64,000 bases of DNA from Oikopleura dioica. Taxonomy: Eukaryota; Chordata; Appendicularia; Copelata; Oikopleuridae. A model generated the notes under the pieces. That model was given only the letters and a program-made list of their open reading frames with translations. It made no database searches and was not told where the DNA came from. Of the stretch, positions 21,314 through 32,560 are shown piece after piece (positions within the stretch are counted from its first letter, which is position 1; each line of letters starts with the position of its first letter). The translations under genes and the position numbers were made by a program. The stretch spans positions 3,790,501-3,854,500 of the forward strand of contig OU015568.1 in NCBI GenBank assembly GCA_907165135.1, in the 5' to 3' direction.

Positions 21314-23209
21314 CTACTGCTTGACATTGAATTGAACAGAGTTAGTGTAAAGGGATCTATTGACTTCTGCAGATCTTCGTTTTCTAGAGCCGCAGCCGGG
21401 GTCAACAGAGCAGAGGGAGCCACTATCGTGTTCGTCACAGACGTAAATCTAAGAAAATAAAAGACGAAAGGGGATATAGAGACTTACAGAGCAACTGAGC
21501 TGCATTTGCGATTGTTCGGACCAGTTTCGCGATTTGGATGGGAACAAAAATGACATGAAGGAGAAGGTGATCATTTCCGAATCAGAGTAGCTGCCGATGC
21601 TCGTTTCGATGATTGGCTCACCGCATTGGGCGTCGATCATGGTCAGGCTCATTCCAGCGGCGGGATCTTCGATCACGCATTCCTATATTCAAAAATGAGG
21701 AAAAGTGAGAATATTTCTTTGTTTACCTCAATGGTGAATTCAAGCCCCGCAACAGGAACATCGACGCTAACGGCGGCGTAGATGGTATCGCCAACGCTGA
21801 CGATTTTGTTTTCCATATCCATCAGCGTATCGAAGCTCTCGTCCTCGTAGAATGCCAGGGTGTACGAGAAAGCGCCAAAAGCGGGTTGTTCATCACCAAC
21901 GCCGAAGGTTACTTCAATCGGAGCAGAAGCCAAAGAAGTGTTACCAAAGAGACCGTTGCCAGTGGTGGTCAGATTGACATTGGCGCCGACAGCGAAATCG
22001 CAGGAGAACTCGAGTTGAACTGGCTTGGAGGTCATGATTCCGCCAGTGACGCCTCCTGGAGCGAGAAGGTAATTCTTAAAAAGACTGTAAGCAGAATTTC
22101 AACAATTTGGCCAAGAGACTTGCTGCCTCAAAGCCACATTTTCTTTATAAAAAGGTGTTTTTTTCTTTCGATTTAATGCAGTTATTCACAAAGACGTTTA
22201 AGCGATAGCACATAAATATTTAAATGAAGGTACTTAAAATGATTTTCTTGGTGGATTGCGATCACTCCTTAGATAAAAGAAAAAGAGGTTGAGAAAATGA
22301 GATTCTTTTCCTTTTTCCTAGGCGCTTTTCTTTACACAGACTTTTGTCGAGGATTTCAGGTACCGTTTCTTTTCAACGCGAGAGGACCTGTCAAAAAATG
22401 ATGGTAAAGCTCAACCCTTTTTAGGTCTCGAAACGTCACTGGTATGGAAAAGTCCTTGACAATGCTGTTAAAATGACGGACAAGTCGCACGATGTCGTCG
22501 ATCACATTGACAGTGAAAGAGACACAACGCACTTTCACTACCCAAAACAAGTCTACACGAAAATGATCTCAACATATTTTGACAAAATGTTCCCCGAGGA
22601 AAACTACTAAATAAAACAAACTGCAATTACTTACGGTAAAAGTGACGACGTCGTCATCAAGAATGAAAGCCGTGTCGCATCCGTCAAGGGTCGTGTCGAG
22701 AGTGAATGTATCATCGGCGAGAGTGGCAGTGCAGTCGGTGTCGAGAAGGGTTGGCGCGGATACGCCGGGGAGGACGCATTGGTGAAGAGAAAGAGACATG
22801 CCAGTTGGCGAGCAGGTGATTTCAGCAAGATCGCTCTGTGGCAGGCAAGTTTTTCCATCTTCTTTCATGCTCCAGCAGTCTGGGCAAGAGCACATGTTGT
22901 TGTTGCAGTAGTGCGAGCAGCCTCCATTGAAACCGTCGTTACAGTCGGCAGGAGCTAGAATTCAATGTAAAAAATTTCGCATTCTTCAGAGAAAAAAGTT
23001 CCAAAAAGAAAAAAAATGAGCCAATAAGAAAGCTCTATCCACCCAAGAGGCCATCAGAATCAAAAATATACAAACGCTAATTCATAGCGAGTTTTTCTAT
23101 CAAAATTTGTGTGAAAATTTGTTTGGAGTTTATTCTTACGTGGAGGCATCAAATGACCGCCGCGAGTCTCTTGAATAAAAACAGGTAAAAAAGTGGCAAG
23201 AAGTTTCAT
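21314..23209 (-). CDS. secreted EGF-like and zona pellucida (ZP) domain protein
   Basis: The exons are 23140-23209, 22635-22954, 21727-22074, 21488-21682 and a last exon to TAG 21314-21316, all in phase. It opens with a signal peptide (MKLLATFLPVFIQ). A Cys-rich EGF-like unit follows (DCNDGFNGGCSHYC, CSCPDCWSM, GKTCLP). A ZP domain then begins at AEITCSPTGMSLSLHQC and carries VTFTNYLLAPGGVTGGI, QLEFSCDFAVG, EECVIEDPAAGMSLTMID, and a closing CDEHDSG..CSVDPGCG. A dibasic RKRRS site after the ZP domain fits furin-type processing. There is no membrane helix after it. ZP modules polymerise in egg coats and other matrices. Intron 2 (22075-22634) holds a complete gene on the opposite strand. Confidence 0.85.
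22297..22610 (+). CDS. small secreted protein nested in the ZP gene intron
   Basis: Two exons, 22297-22359 and 22435-22610, with a 75-base GT-AG intron and an open frame of about 79 residues. The first exon is a textbook signal peptide (MRFFSFFLGAFLYTDFCRG). The mature part (KRHWYGKVLDNAVKMTDKSH; TTHFHYPKQVYTKM) is hydrophilic, His-rich and has no Cys. The stop TAA overlaps an AATAAA signal (TAAATAAA), and the 3' end lies only about 25 bases from the host gene's splice donor. I do not recognise the family. Confidence 0.7.
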
Positions 23210-23444
23210 TTTTTTCTCTCAAATGTCAATCTTGATCGAATGAAAATATTTTGTGAAAACGTTTGGTTTAAGAATAACGTCTGGCGCTGGAGTCTATTTG
23301 GGGTTACGACGCTGCGGTTTACCGTCAGGAAACGTGTCTCTAATCGAATGCGATATGCAATCGTATGGTTTTGCATATTCGAGTTGATTTCTATTCAAAA
23401 AGGCTTTTTCGTGGCAAAGAAAAAAGGCAAGAGAAAAGGTTTTT

Positions 23445-24135
23445 TCATGCATTACCTGGCTCATTTGTCGTCGTTGAAATTGACGTTGTTGAGGTTGTTG
23501 GTGGAGCAGTTGTTGTTGAGGTTGTTGATGTTGTTGATGAAGTTGTTGTGATAACCGTAGTTGTTGTAGAGGCTGTTGAGGTGGTTTCGTACTCTGTCGT
23601 AGTTGTTGATGTTGATTGAGTTGATGTTGTCGTCGACGTTGTCGTCGACGATGTAGTTGATGCATCTGTTGTCGTCGACGATGTTGTTGATGGATCCGTT
23701 GTCGTTGTTGAAGATGAAGTAGAATAGTCACTAGTTGTAGAAGTCGTTGACGTCGTCGTTGACGTTGAATATTCAAAAGTAGAAGTTGTTGAAAGTTCAG
23801 AAGTTGTCACCGTTGTCGAAGCAGTTGTGGTCGATGATGGATCCAAATCACAGCCCGAAGTATCCGTGTTAAATGGCCAGTCGCAGTTATTAATCGCCGG
23901 GTTAAAGACTGTTCCCGTACCGCAATTTTGAATATGAGTTACTCCATGGGCGCAGTTGTAAAATTTCTCGCAATCCCAAGGGTATTGATAGAGTCCATCT
24001 GTTCTACCATCGCAGAAATCATCGAAGACTGAGGCAGCTTTTGAAACCGAAGAAAGCTGAAAATGGATGAAAAACTCGTATTTTGAAAAAATCCTTCAAA
24101 ATTTTTTTTCTTACCAAAAGCGCCGAAATCTTCAT
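23445..24135 (-). CDS. secreted chitin-binding (CBM14) mucin-like protein
   Basis: Exon 1 is 24115-24135 (MKISALL) and exon 2 starts at 24056, completing a signal peptide (LSSVSKAAS). A peritrophin-A/CBM14 domain follows: FCDGRTDGLYQYPWDCEKFY, then NCAHGVTHIQNCGTGTVF and NNCDWP...SGCD, six cysteines in the standard order. Then comes a run of about 130 residues made almost only of Thr and Ser, a likely O-glycosylated mucin stalk. The frame meets TGA at 23445 after NEPGNA. A GTAATG there could be a donor to a further exon in 23294-23385, which is unresolved. CBM14-mucins coat chitin or form mucous matrices. The gene lies upstream of the ZP gene on the same strand. Confidence 0.75.
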
Positions 24136-24215
24136 TTGAAAATTCTCTGAAGTTTTTTCTTATTTTCTTGTCGAAAAAAAAGAACGAAAAACTGAATTTT
24201 CGCTCTGACAAGTCC

Positions 24216-24222
24216 TTTATAT
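24216..24222 (-). promoter_or_regulatory. TATA box of CBM14-mucin gene
   Basis: On the minus strand GATATAAAGG lies about 80 bases upstream of the start codon at 24135. Confidence 0.4.
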
Positions 24223-24656
24223 CAGGATTGGAAAGACGGATTATGTTATTTTCTAAAACAACTTGCCGCGCTAAAAAAAGACCTTCTTATCAGAAAAAAT
24301 GTTATCGCTTGTCAGAAGCCTGAGTAGACACGTGTTACATTGTTTCCACAACGAATTACGATATAACGTGAATTATAAGTGGTCTTATTTCAACTAGCGC
24401 CTGGGCATCTTATTATCGTATTTGCTTTCCTAGTGCTCTTTCTTTTTATCGTTCTATTTGTAAATTTAAACTGTATTTGCCTCCTTTTTATCAAAAACAT
24501 TAAGAATGATAACGAACATTTGGCCGAAAATGGCCATTATCACCTGAAAGCTGCAGCCTGCAATTGTCCAAGGAACTAGAAAACGAAGCAAATGGCTCTT
24601 TTCTTGGATTTTCAAGCCTTATCCTGTGATTTGGTGGAGCAGTTTATTGAAAAATA

Positions 24657-24836
24657 TCAAGTAATAGAGCAGTCCATTTCAGAATCGTCGTTGTCGCAGC
24701 CTTCAATCTTGATCAACAGTCCAATCGCAACTATAAATGAAAAAACTCCCAATTAATCTTGAAAAAATGACTTACGAAGGACTCCGATGGAACTGAGCAT
24801 GATGAGGGGGAGAAGAAAAGTGCAAAGATTTCTCAT
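24657..24836 (-). CDS. 44-aa hydrophobic secreted or membrane peptide
   Basis: Two exons, 24776-24836 and 24657-24730, with a 45-base GT-AG intron. The peptide begins MRNLCTFLLPLIMLSSIGVL and continues LAIGLLIKIEGCDNDDSEMD, ending CSIT-TGA. The N-terminal 28 residues are strongly hydrophobic (signal or membrane helix), and the rest is a short acidic tail with two Cys. It is upstream of the CBM14-mucin gene on the same strand. Its small size makes it easy to miss; support is the clean splice pair and composition. Confidence 0.5.
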
Positions 24837-26200
24837 TTTGACTCTCAAAATTTCAAATGAAGACTCAGATATTAAAAATCGAAGAAGCGATGGTCAGTTA
24901 TTCAAACAGTCGTCATTGATGGTCGCGGTAAAATTTAAGTAACTTGATATTTGATCCTCGTTTGATCTTTTATGGGAAATTCTGTAATCTTTTTTCGAAT
25001 AGGAAAGATTCTAGTATTTTGCTTTATTGTTAAATGCTGGCAGTGATAAGAAAATGATAATTTCTTCTAGCACAGGTGACGGACTAAAACTTAGTCTTTT
25101 ATTGAAGGTGTTAGTGGTCTAGTAGGTTTGATCTTTGATTTCAAAAGTGACTTGAAAAGATAAGAAATATATTTTTATTTTTAGAGGATTATTTAGTTGG
25201 TCTTATCTTTTCCTGGTTTACTATCTTTCTGTCGCCGGAGTTGAATAATTTTTCTCGGGCTTGAACTAAATTTTCGTTAAGGATAATTCGAGGGACTGTA
25301 TTTTCTACCTGTATCTTCTCAAATTCGGCACAGAAAACCACCTTCCAATCTTGACCGGACAATCGGCTTTTGAAGTGGAAAAATATCGAATTCTAAGTTG
25401 CCCCTGCAGCTCGTAACCCATTATCCATCTTAATAAAAATTTAAAGCGCCCCTTAAATGGACCAGAATGCTCCTTACCCGTAGTAGAGACGGCGCCCAAC
25501 CCGGAAATTTGCCTTTCTTATGAATAAATTGATATTCTGGCCTCTGCGGTTCGTCGTCATTCGAGTCCATTTTGGCGCGAGCGGCAATTTATGATACAAT
25601 CCACTGTATATCTTGCTTTGTCTGGACTCAAAAAAACTTCCATGCAGTATGGACGATACTACATATAAGCTGGGCTCGGCAACCTGAGTAGAAAACCCGA
25701 GTCAGACTCTGGAGAGCTAAAATGAAAAGCCGCGAAGCGGCTTTTATAGAAACGAAGCCGCAAAGCGGCTTTGCAAAAAATCATATAACTTTTTCTTAAA
25801 CTTCTGGCGAAGCCGCTTTGCGGCTTCGTTTTGAAAAAGCCGCTACGCGGCTTTTCATTTTAGCTCTTCCAGAGCCTTACTCAGGTTTTCTACTCAGGTT
25901 GCCGAGCCGAGCATATAAGTTATTGGAGAATCTTCAGAAGCTCTCTGCTATGGTTATTTATGCGATAGTTAGCAAAACAATTTGTCAAAATCAGCAGGAG
26001 TCGTTTGAGAAAAGACCGGATAAATTATGTTAATTGGGCTTTTAGGAAGATTTATTACTTGAGCTTGAAAGCGTCTTTTAAGTCCGGGCCTTGTTGATTT
26101 CTGACGAGTCGCCGCTTTTTCGAAAAGCTGGAGGAAATGGCGTTGAAAATTTCAATCTCGGAGCATTGCTCTAGAATTTGAGTAAAATGGATAAAAAGAA
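24837..26200. other. gene-poor spacer containing one MITE
   Basis: No supported exon. It contains the foldback element at 25670-25911. Confidence 0.5.
25670..25911. mobile_element. 242-bp foldback MITE with 8-bp target duplication
   Basis: The ends CTGGGCTCGGCAACCTGAGT and its near-exact inverse (...CTCAGGTTGCCGAGCCGAG) are flanked by direct CATATAAG (25662-25669 and 25912-25919). The interior is a palindrome of GCCGC-AAGCGGC units (AAGCCGCGAAGCGGCTT, AAGCCGCAAAGCGGCTT). It is non-coding. Confidence 0.75.
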
Positions 26201-26211
26201 GGCTTATTTAG

Positions 26212-26864
26212 ATCAGTTATTTATTATTATTGCTGACTTATCCGTTGCCAATGCATCAAAACAACTCTAAAGCCGCCTTCCAACTCATTTTTGGCTCAGA
26301 AAAAGCGACAAATTGCCAGTTACCTGGTAATTTCTCGCATTTTCACATTAGTCTCTCAAGAAGAAAAAATGTTCTTCTTTTTCCTAACATTTTTCAGCGC
26401 CAGTTTTGGACTGTGACTGCGATAAATTGCCCGCGAATGGACCGGAAGCTGAAGGCGTCTGTGAGGAAGTTGACCGAAGAAGTATAAAAATGCTTTTTAC
26501 TTGTCCGACAAATCCGGCAAATTCGAAGGTAAAAGAGAAAATAAAGAAAAAGAAAATTTTTCACGCGAATTTTCTAGCGCTTCCGAGGAAAATGCAGGCA
26601 AGTCTCAAAAGCAAAATCATTCTCCCTCCCCATGCCCTGTGGCGAGTTAGACTGTCGATGCAAGGACGAAATGGCTATTTTCGCTGCTGATCGTGGCGCT
26701 GCCTCGCAATGCTGGAGCGGGGGCAAAAACCAACATATAGAATTTTCTGCGACAAGAACGGAAATGGAATTTGGGATGATGGCGAAGAAAGAAGGCAGAG
26801 CAAGATAAAATGTACTGCTGCGGGAGTTATCAAGAGACAAAACTTCGGCAATTTCAGCTGCTAA
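26212..26864 (+). pseudogene. Cys-rich secreted paralogue 1, frameshifted
   Basis: Exons 26212-26336, 26398-26528 and 26578-26864 match the gene at 27051-27669 block by block: CQLPAPVLDCDC, ANGPEAEGVCEEV, MLFTCPTNPANSK, GKCRQVSKAKSFSLPMPCGE and DRGAASQCW. After QCWSGGK one base is missing relative to the paralogue (near 26720-26740). The upstream frame therefore stops at 26806, while the conserved end (RIFCDKNGNGIWDDGEERR ... NFGNFSC-TAA) continues in another frame to 26864. The first exon reads YLLLLLTYPLP, part of a signal peptide whose start codon was not placed. Probably inactive, or a base-calling error. Confidence 0.6.
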
Positions 26865-27050
26865 AAATTCGTTCCTGTTTATCAGTTATTTTTACTTTCT
26901 AGGATTTTAAATAAAATTTTACATGTCAAAATTTGCCAATTTTTCTTCCTCGAATCTTTTCTTTTTGAGCGGACAAAATGATGAGGATTTTCCAAGAAAA
27001 GTTTTATTTGTTAATTATAATCAAATCAATTTGTCAATAAATAAACTCAG

Positions 27051-27669
27051 CATCAGTGCTCCAAAACTGCCCTCAAAACGGCGTTTCAACCCGCTTCTCG
27101 TCAGAAAAAGCGAAAAATTGCCAGTTACCTGGTCATTTCTCGCATTTTCAAGACACAATGCTTTGGAATGATAAGACACAGTCTTATCATTTTCCCTTCC
27201 TAACTTTTTCAGAACCAATTCTTGACTGCAATTGCGACAGAAAACCTGCTAATGGACCAGATGCCGAAGGTTTTTGCGAAGAAGTTGGAAGAAAAACGAT
27301 TCAGATGCTGTTTACTTGCCCTTCGAATCCATCGAATTTCAGAGTAAGAAAAAAGAGAAAAAATCGCTAGAATTATTTCAGCGCTTCAATGGAAAGTGCA
27401 AGAGAGTTTCAAAAGCAAAAGCTTTCTCCCTCCCCATGCCCTGCGGCGAGTTAAACTGCAAATGCAAGAACGCAATGGCAACCCTAGCTGCTGATCGGGG
27501 TGCTGTTGCTCAGTGCTGGACAGCAGCAAAGAAGCCGACGTACAGAATTTTCTGCGACACGAACGGAAACGGAGTTTGGGATAATGGCGAATCGAGAAGA
27601 GATAGCAAGATCAAGTGCACCGCTGCTGGAGTTGTCAAAAAGCATAACTTTGGCAATTTCAATTGTTAA
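27051..27669 (+). CDS. Cys-rich secreted protein, paralogue 2
   Basis: The exons are 27051-27131, 27213-27343 and 27382-27669; a short upstream exon with the start codon was not placed. Conserved blocks are NCPQNGVSTRF, CQLPEPILDCNCDRKPANGP, GFCEEVGRKTIQMLFTCP, SLPMPCGELNCKCKN, AVAQCWTAAKK and FCDTNGNGVWDNGE, ending NFGNFNC-TAA. The DxNxNGxWDxGE segment resembles a calcium-binding loop of the dockerin/EF-hand type. About twelve cysteines and the context indicate an extracellular protein. The function is unknown. It is the intact member of a tandem pair with 26212-26864. Confidence 0.65.
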
Positions 27670-27779
27670 TTTCAAAATATTCAAACTGTAAGATCTCTTG
27701 TAGAATAATGAGATATTCAATAAATTTCTTATGTAAATAATGACAAATATTTCTGATTCTTTTTTTGACCAAAGAAAGC

Positions 27780-27880
27780 TTTCATAAATAATAGTCGAAA
27801 AGCCGCTTGCGGCTTTGAGCTAAAGAAGAGAATAAATTAGCCGCGCTTTTCGCGGCTTTATTCTCTCATTCAAGAATTCT
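27780..27880. repeat. GCCGC/GCGGC foldback
   Basis: AAAGCCGCTTGCGGCTTT and AGCCGCGCTTTTCGCGGCTTT flank AGAGAATAAA-type sequence. Single similar hairpins lie at 28238-28258 and 29380-29430, related to the interior of the element at 25670-25911. Confidence 0.5.
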
Positions 27881-28807
27881 TGGAAAAATTTATTAAATTT
27901 TCAGCGCGGCTTTTTGTTCCTTTTTTCTTTCTCAAAGGAAATATTTTCTGCATAGTTGGGTGGTCAGAAAAAATCTGGACTAGGCCTGTCGCGATCAAAC
28001 ATTTACAGCTCGCAAAAACTGCCGTAAATTGTAATGTGCGCGTTTAACAATGTTGTAAAATGGAGATAAAGATGATGAATTCACGATTAAAGCACTCGTT
28101 CTATCGCGGATTTATCATTTTCGAGATAAGATTATTGCTCTTATTGGAGTTTTTTCGCAAAATTATGATCCAAAGGAATTTCAATTATCTTTATTTTCAC
28201 CCTAACCTAGGGTGAGCGGCTTTAAAAAGCCAAAAGAAAAGCCGCTTGCGGCTTTGCACAAAAGAATCAGAAGAAATTTTCAACCAATCAGAAACCTGGA
28301 ATCGACTAACAGGCGAATCAGCACTCGAGTAGCTGCCCACGCAAACAGCCCTTGAAAAATCCTTGAATAATCCACCCTTCTTATGTAATATGTCAAAAAA
28401 CTTAATTATCAAGCAAAAAGCTTCTTTTGTCATTAATGTCAAATTAATCATGTTATCGAAGCTGCGGGCGAAAATCCGGCGGAAGCGGTTAAATTGCCAA
28501 ATCCATTCCGGTAGCGACGATTTAATTGTAAAATCTCATCGTCTTAGAGTCGCCTTAAAGTTCCTGTCTGCTCGAATTTGCGGATTTTGCAATTTCTAGT
28601 TGTTCTTCAAAATGAAATCTGCACCTGATGGTTGAGAAAATAATGGGAAAAGCCGCAAGTACAAAACCAGAAAAAATGGCTTTACAACGAGCTTTGTCTT
28701 TCACACAAGAACTTCGGCGCCAGTTTCGAAATTGCAAAAACGAGTTGTGAAAGCAAAAATTTTAGGGTTGAAATTTTAAAGCTGCAAAACTAGAAATTAA
28801 AAATTTT

Positions 28808-29126
28808 CTCATTTATTGGCAGCGACTAGTTTCGGAAATAGATTCCTTCGTCAGGCTATAAGGTCAATGAACAGTTAACCCAGAAACAAGATGTTACCTC
28901 TGAGAAGCGAAAAGCGCGTCTGAGTAACAAGCGAGATTACAAAACGAGATATTTGAGCGTAACAGAAATTGCAAAAGGGGCGCCAAGGATGCAAAAAGGG
29001 GGCATTTAACTCAGACGCGCTTTACGCTTCTCAGAGGTAACATCTTGTTTCTGGGTTAACTGTTCATTGACCTTATAGCCTGACGAAGGAATCTATTTCC
29101 GAAACTAGTCGCTGCCAATAAATGAG
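28808..29126. repeat. foldback element with 118-bp inverted repeats
   Basis: 28808-28925 (CTCATTTATTGGCAGCGACT...GCGTCTGAGT) is matched in reverse complement by 29009-29126, nearly without mismatch. An 83-base loop separates the arms. No open frame. Target duplications were not evident. Confidence 0.85.
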
Positions 29127-29129
29127 ATA

Positions 29130-31490
29130 ACGACATGGTCAACTAGAGAATAATTAAAAATTTGTTGTGAAAAGGGCTGTCTAAACTTACCACGTGGAGG
29201 AATGTAGAGCGGCGCGATCCCACGGAGCTGGACGGGTTGACTTGCCATTACTCGGCCTCTAGAATTTTATCAAACTGAGGGAGCGAAATTCCAAAATTAA
29301 AAAAGGGTGGACGCTCATAGCAATTTGCTATCTTCATATTTTTACATTTCTAAATTTTGAAATAAATGGCTGATAAATAACCCGCTCGCGGCTTTTGAGA
29401 TAAAGAAAAAGCCGCGCGCGGCTAGTAAATTAAACATTTTTATTTTATTTTATTGCGGCTTTCTCCCTTATTTTTCTAAATAAATTCTCGTCTTTTTTGC
29501 TAAAATGTAAGTTTTTACAAAGTTATCAAATAAATCAATCTTTTTGATGGAATGTTTAAACTCATTTGACTTTTTCAACTTTTGGAGAAAGAAATAAATT
29601 TATCTTCGACATCTGTATAAATAAAACTAGAGCTGTTGAAAGTTACCTGCCAGGTGTGATACTGTAAGATTTGACTGTAAGCAGAGCTCGTATTGCCACA
29701 GTGTGAATTTCCTACTGTTAGCTACTGTAGCCGGAAATATATGAAATGTGGAGCTTTTCCTTTTGAGAAGTCGTATGGAGATCCTTGGCCACGTCCTTTT
29801 TTCTATCTTTGTGTTTTGCTTATGAAAACAAACGGATTAAGGGTGTCATCATGATTATTTTTCGCAATTTAAAACACGTTCCTGTTTTGACCCCTCTTTT
29901 CGGATGAAAAAAGCCACCAGCGTTTATCCTAAAAACATCGATCTTCTCAAATTCTCCCAATCGGTCTGTGAGAAACTTTTTTATTTCATTGAAAATACAG
30001 AATCGAAATCAGACAATCAGACAATTCAAGTCTAAGACTCCCAAATCTTCCAAAAAAAAGAAAGAATGGCCTTTTTGGCGAGTTCTATTGTCAAAAAATT
30101 ATCAATAAGATAGATTGAGATAGAGAAATAAACAATGATTTTAGCTTTTCTCACTAGCGATTTTTACTTCATTATTTACAGTTAACATCTGTTACAGTAT
30201 GAAAATCGAAGGAGTATTTACATAGGTCAAGGATGAAACTTCAAATATAAACTACAGAATGTATAAATTAAGTGAATTAAATTTTATTTATGTAGAATTA
30301 AGGGTTTCCATAAGTCTTTTTCTCAGAATTTTGGTTGGCGTATGGCTTATTTGTAGATGGAAACCCTTAATCTTAACCCTAGCTTTTATTTTTCTACCGC
30401 TTTGTTAAATATTATCCTTACTCAAAAAAATCTGTCGAAGAAAGTACCTTCTTGGTGAAAATCTTCCTTGAGCCTCACAAAAGCTCCAAAAATAAAGCAA
30501 AAACAGAGTCTTCCTCATTTTCCTTTCTCTCTATTTTCTCCTCTTTCTCTCTCTAATGTGATGCCAATCAACACAGATGAAAAAGACACGTTCTATTCGG
30601 GGCCCGGATCAAAGAGAATCAATTTGTCGATAGTTTCTCTGAAAAATTGGGTCAGGTTGGGCTAGAAGGGAAAGAAAAGCCTGAGCGAAGGCAGTGGCCC
30701 AGGGACCAGCCCTGGGAGGTTTAGCGCCGCCGCCGTACCACCTCACGCTGCGCCAGGCCTTCTGACCCTAGTTCATCAAGTTCCTTTGGTCTTTATGGAA
30801 TTTTGAGAAGTTTATTGAGAATTTCCACCTCATGGAAGGAGTTTTTGTTTCTCGATTAACTGAGCATCATTTTCTTTTAATTTATCATTTTCACTAGACA
30901 AACAAATGTCAAACCGATGACAAAACTTTGGCAAAATCGGTGTTGATTGAATTTTGGGCACAAATCAATTCAAAAGACTTCTTTTCTTTGACCTTTGTAG
31001 ACCTTTCTTATAATAAAACATGACACGTGATGAAGAGTCTGTCAGGTTTAAAAGACAATCTTGATCATAAACAAGCGGGAAACAGGCGCCACACATGTTT
31101 CTCATAAATACAACAATTTTTTTTTGATCATCGTTTCTTTTCATTTTTACAAAATTGACCTTTCACAGTGGAGCTGCCAGCCTTTTTGTCAAAAAGAAAT
31201 CGAAAGATTGTTTTAATTTGGTCAGCTGCGGGTAAGATATAAAAAATGAATTTAAATTCTGAATAGGGTGAAAATTTAAATAGCCATCGCCCCAGCAAAT
31301 ACGCCTGTGAAATTATGCAATTTAGACAATTTTTAAGAGGGCTTTTGAAGGTCATTTTGGGATGCATGAAAGACATGATGTCTGCCTCACGCATTCTTTT
31401 TCAGAAAGAAATTTGTAAATTATTCTTTCTAGTGGGAATTTCGATGATTGATGAATTATTTCGCGCGTTAGCGTAAAAGATGAATCGGAT
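29130..31490. other. repeat-rich, no supported gene
   Basis: The stretch includes an inverted repeat at about 30297-30373 (AATTAAGGGTTTCCATAAG and its inverse, next to AACCCTTAATCTTAACCCTAG) and a GC-rich patch at about 30670-30770. No exon chain was found. Confidence 0.4.
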
Positions 31491-31583
31491 ACTGAAAAGA
31501 TTTTCCAGTTGATTACAGATGCTAACGATTATGCGCTCATAAAAAGATCAAGCATCCGGAAGAAAATTTCATTTTCAGTCAAG

Positions 31584-32434
31584 ATGAGAATTTTTCGAGT
31601 TTTTCTTCTAGAGATTGTCCTTTCGCAGCCTGATCCTGCTTGCCAAGGTAAGAAATGGCCCGATACGACCGATTTGAGCCTTTTTACGGCTTCTGATTGG
31701 CTTGACTCGGAAGAAAACCATTCTGATTGGCCTTTAATATAAAAAAGAAAGAAGGCTTTAGATGAATTTCTAGCGCCGCAAAAAGTATGCAATGGCATAA
31801 AAGACTGTTTCCTCGGAGAAGATGAAATGAATTGTCCAATACAAAGCTCGACTGGAGAAGAAAATTGTGTCAATCTTTTTCGATGCGATAACAAGTAAAA
31901 GAACAGCTTGCCTCACCTCTTTTTCAACCCCTTTTCAGATGCCTGGATAACTCAAAAGTCTGCGATGGGAACCAAGATTGCACCAACGGCATGGATGAAA
32001 CTTTGTGCTATTTTTACTCAAATCCGGAATTTTGGATGACCGAAAGCGAAGGCCCCTGCGGACAAGATCCAAAGTGTTCAAATCCGCTCACTTGCGACGA
32101 TGTTGAGTCTCTTTATCTAACTCTCATCAACTGTTCAATTCTAGAGTTGCGATTTGGTGGGATTCTATCGATGCTACGATGCAAGACAAAATCAAGTCGA
32201 TGATAGTTTTTGCGCGAGCGCCGGGCCCGTAAGAATCTCGTGAATTCGGGCTTTTCGATTATTCAAAATTTTCAGAACTACGTAAATAAAAAATGCAGTT
32301 CTTGTGTGGTGACTGAGCCCGGAAATTTGGCAACTGGAAATCAAGAAAATGAAACTGGCGAAAACGAAGAGAATGGTTCATCAACTCGTTTTCTTTCCTT
32401 TCTCATTTTTGCCTCAATCGTCATTTTACAATAA
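31584..32434 (+). CDS. LDLa-repeat protein with GPI-anchor-type tail
   Basis: Five exons (31584-31647, 31774-31894, 31939-32101, 32145-32228, 32276-32434) join in phase. A signal peptide (MRIFRVFLLEIVLS) is followed by LDL-receptor class A-type repeats: CNGIKDCFLGEDEMNC, and CDNKCLDNSKVCDGNQDC with TNGMDETLC, showing the CDGxxDCxxGxDExxC calcium motif. A Cys-rich region follows (CDLVGFYRCYDARQNQ, CSSCVV). The C-terminus is a hydrophilic Asn/Glu stretch and then a hydrophobic end (STRFLSFLIFASIVILQ) directly before TAA, which fits a GPI signal better than a transmembrane protein. The stop overlaps AATAAA. A transposon begins 21 bases after the stop. Confidence 0.75.
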
Positions 32435-32560
32435 ATTTATTTGCAAAAAGCTTAAGGGACCCGGGCGAGTAACGCGTAGCCCAACTTCACGCGCCCGTAA
32501 TTATTCTTTTACAAAAGCTTTTTCGAAACTTTTTTTTTCTAAACATATCTACATTCATTC

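Noticed and set aside
23294-23776. Gln/Arg/His-rich minus-strand frame of 160 codons
   Set aside because: Frame-shifted shadow of the Thr/Ser mucin tract of the CBM14 gene.
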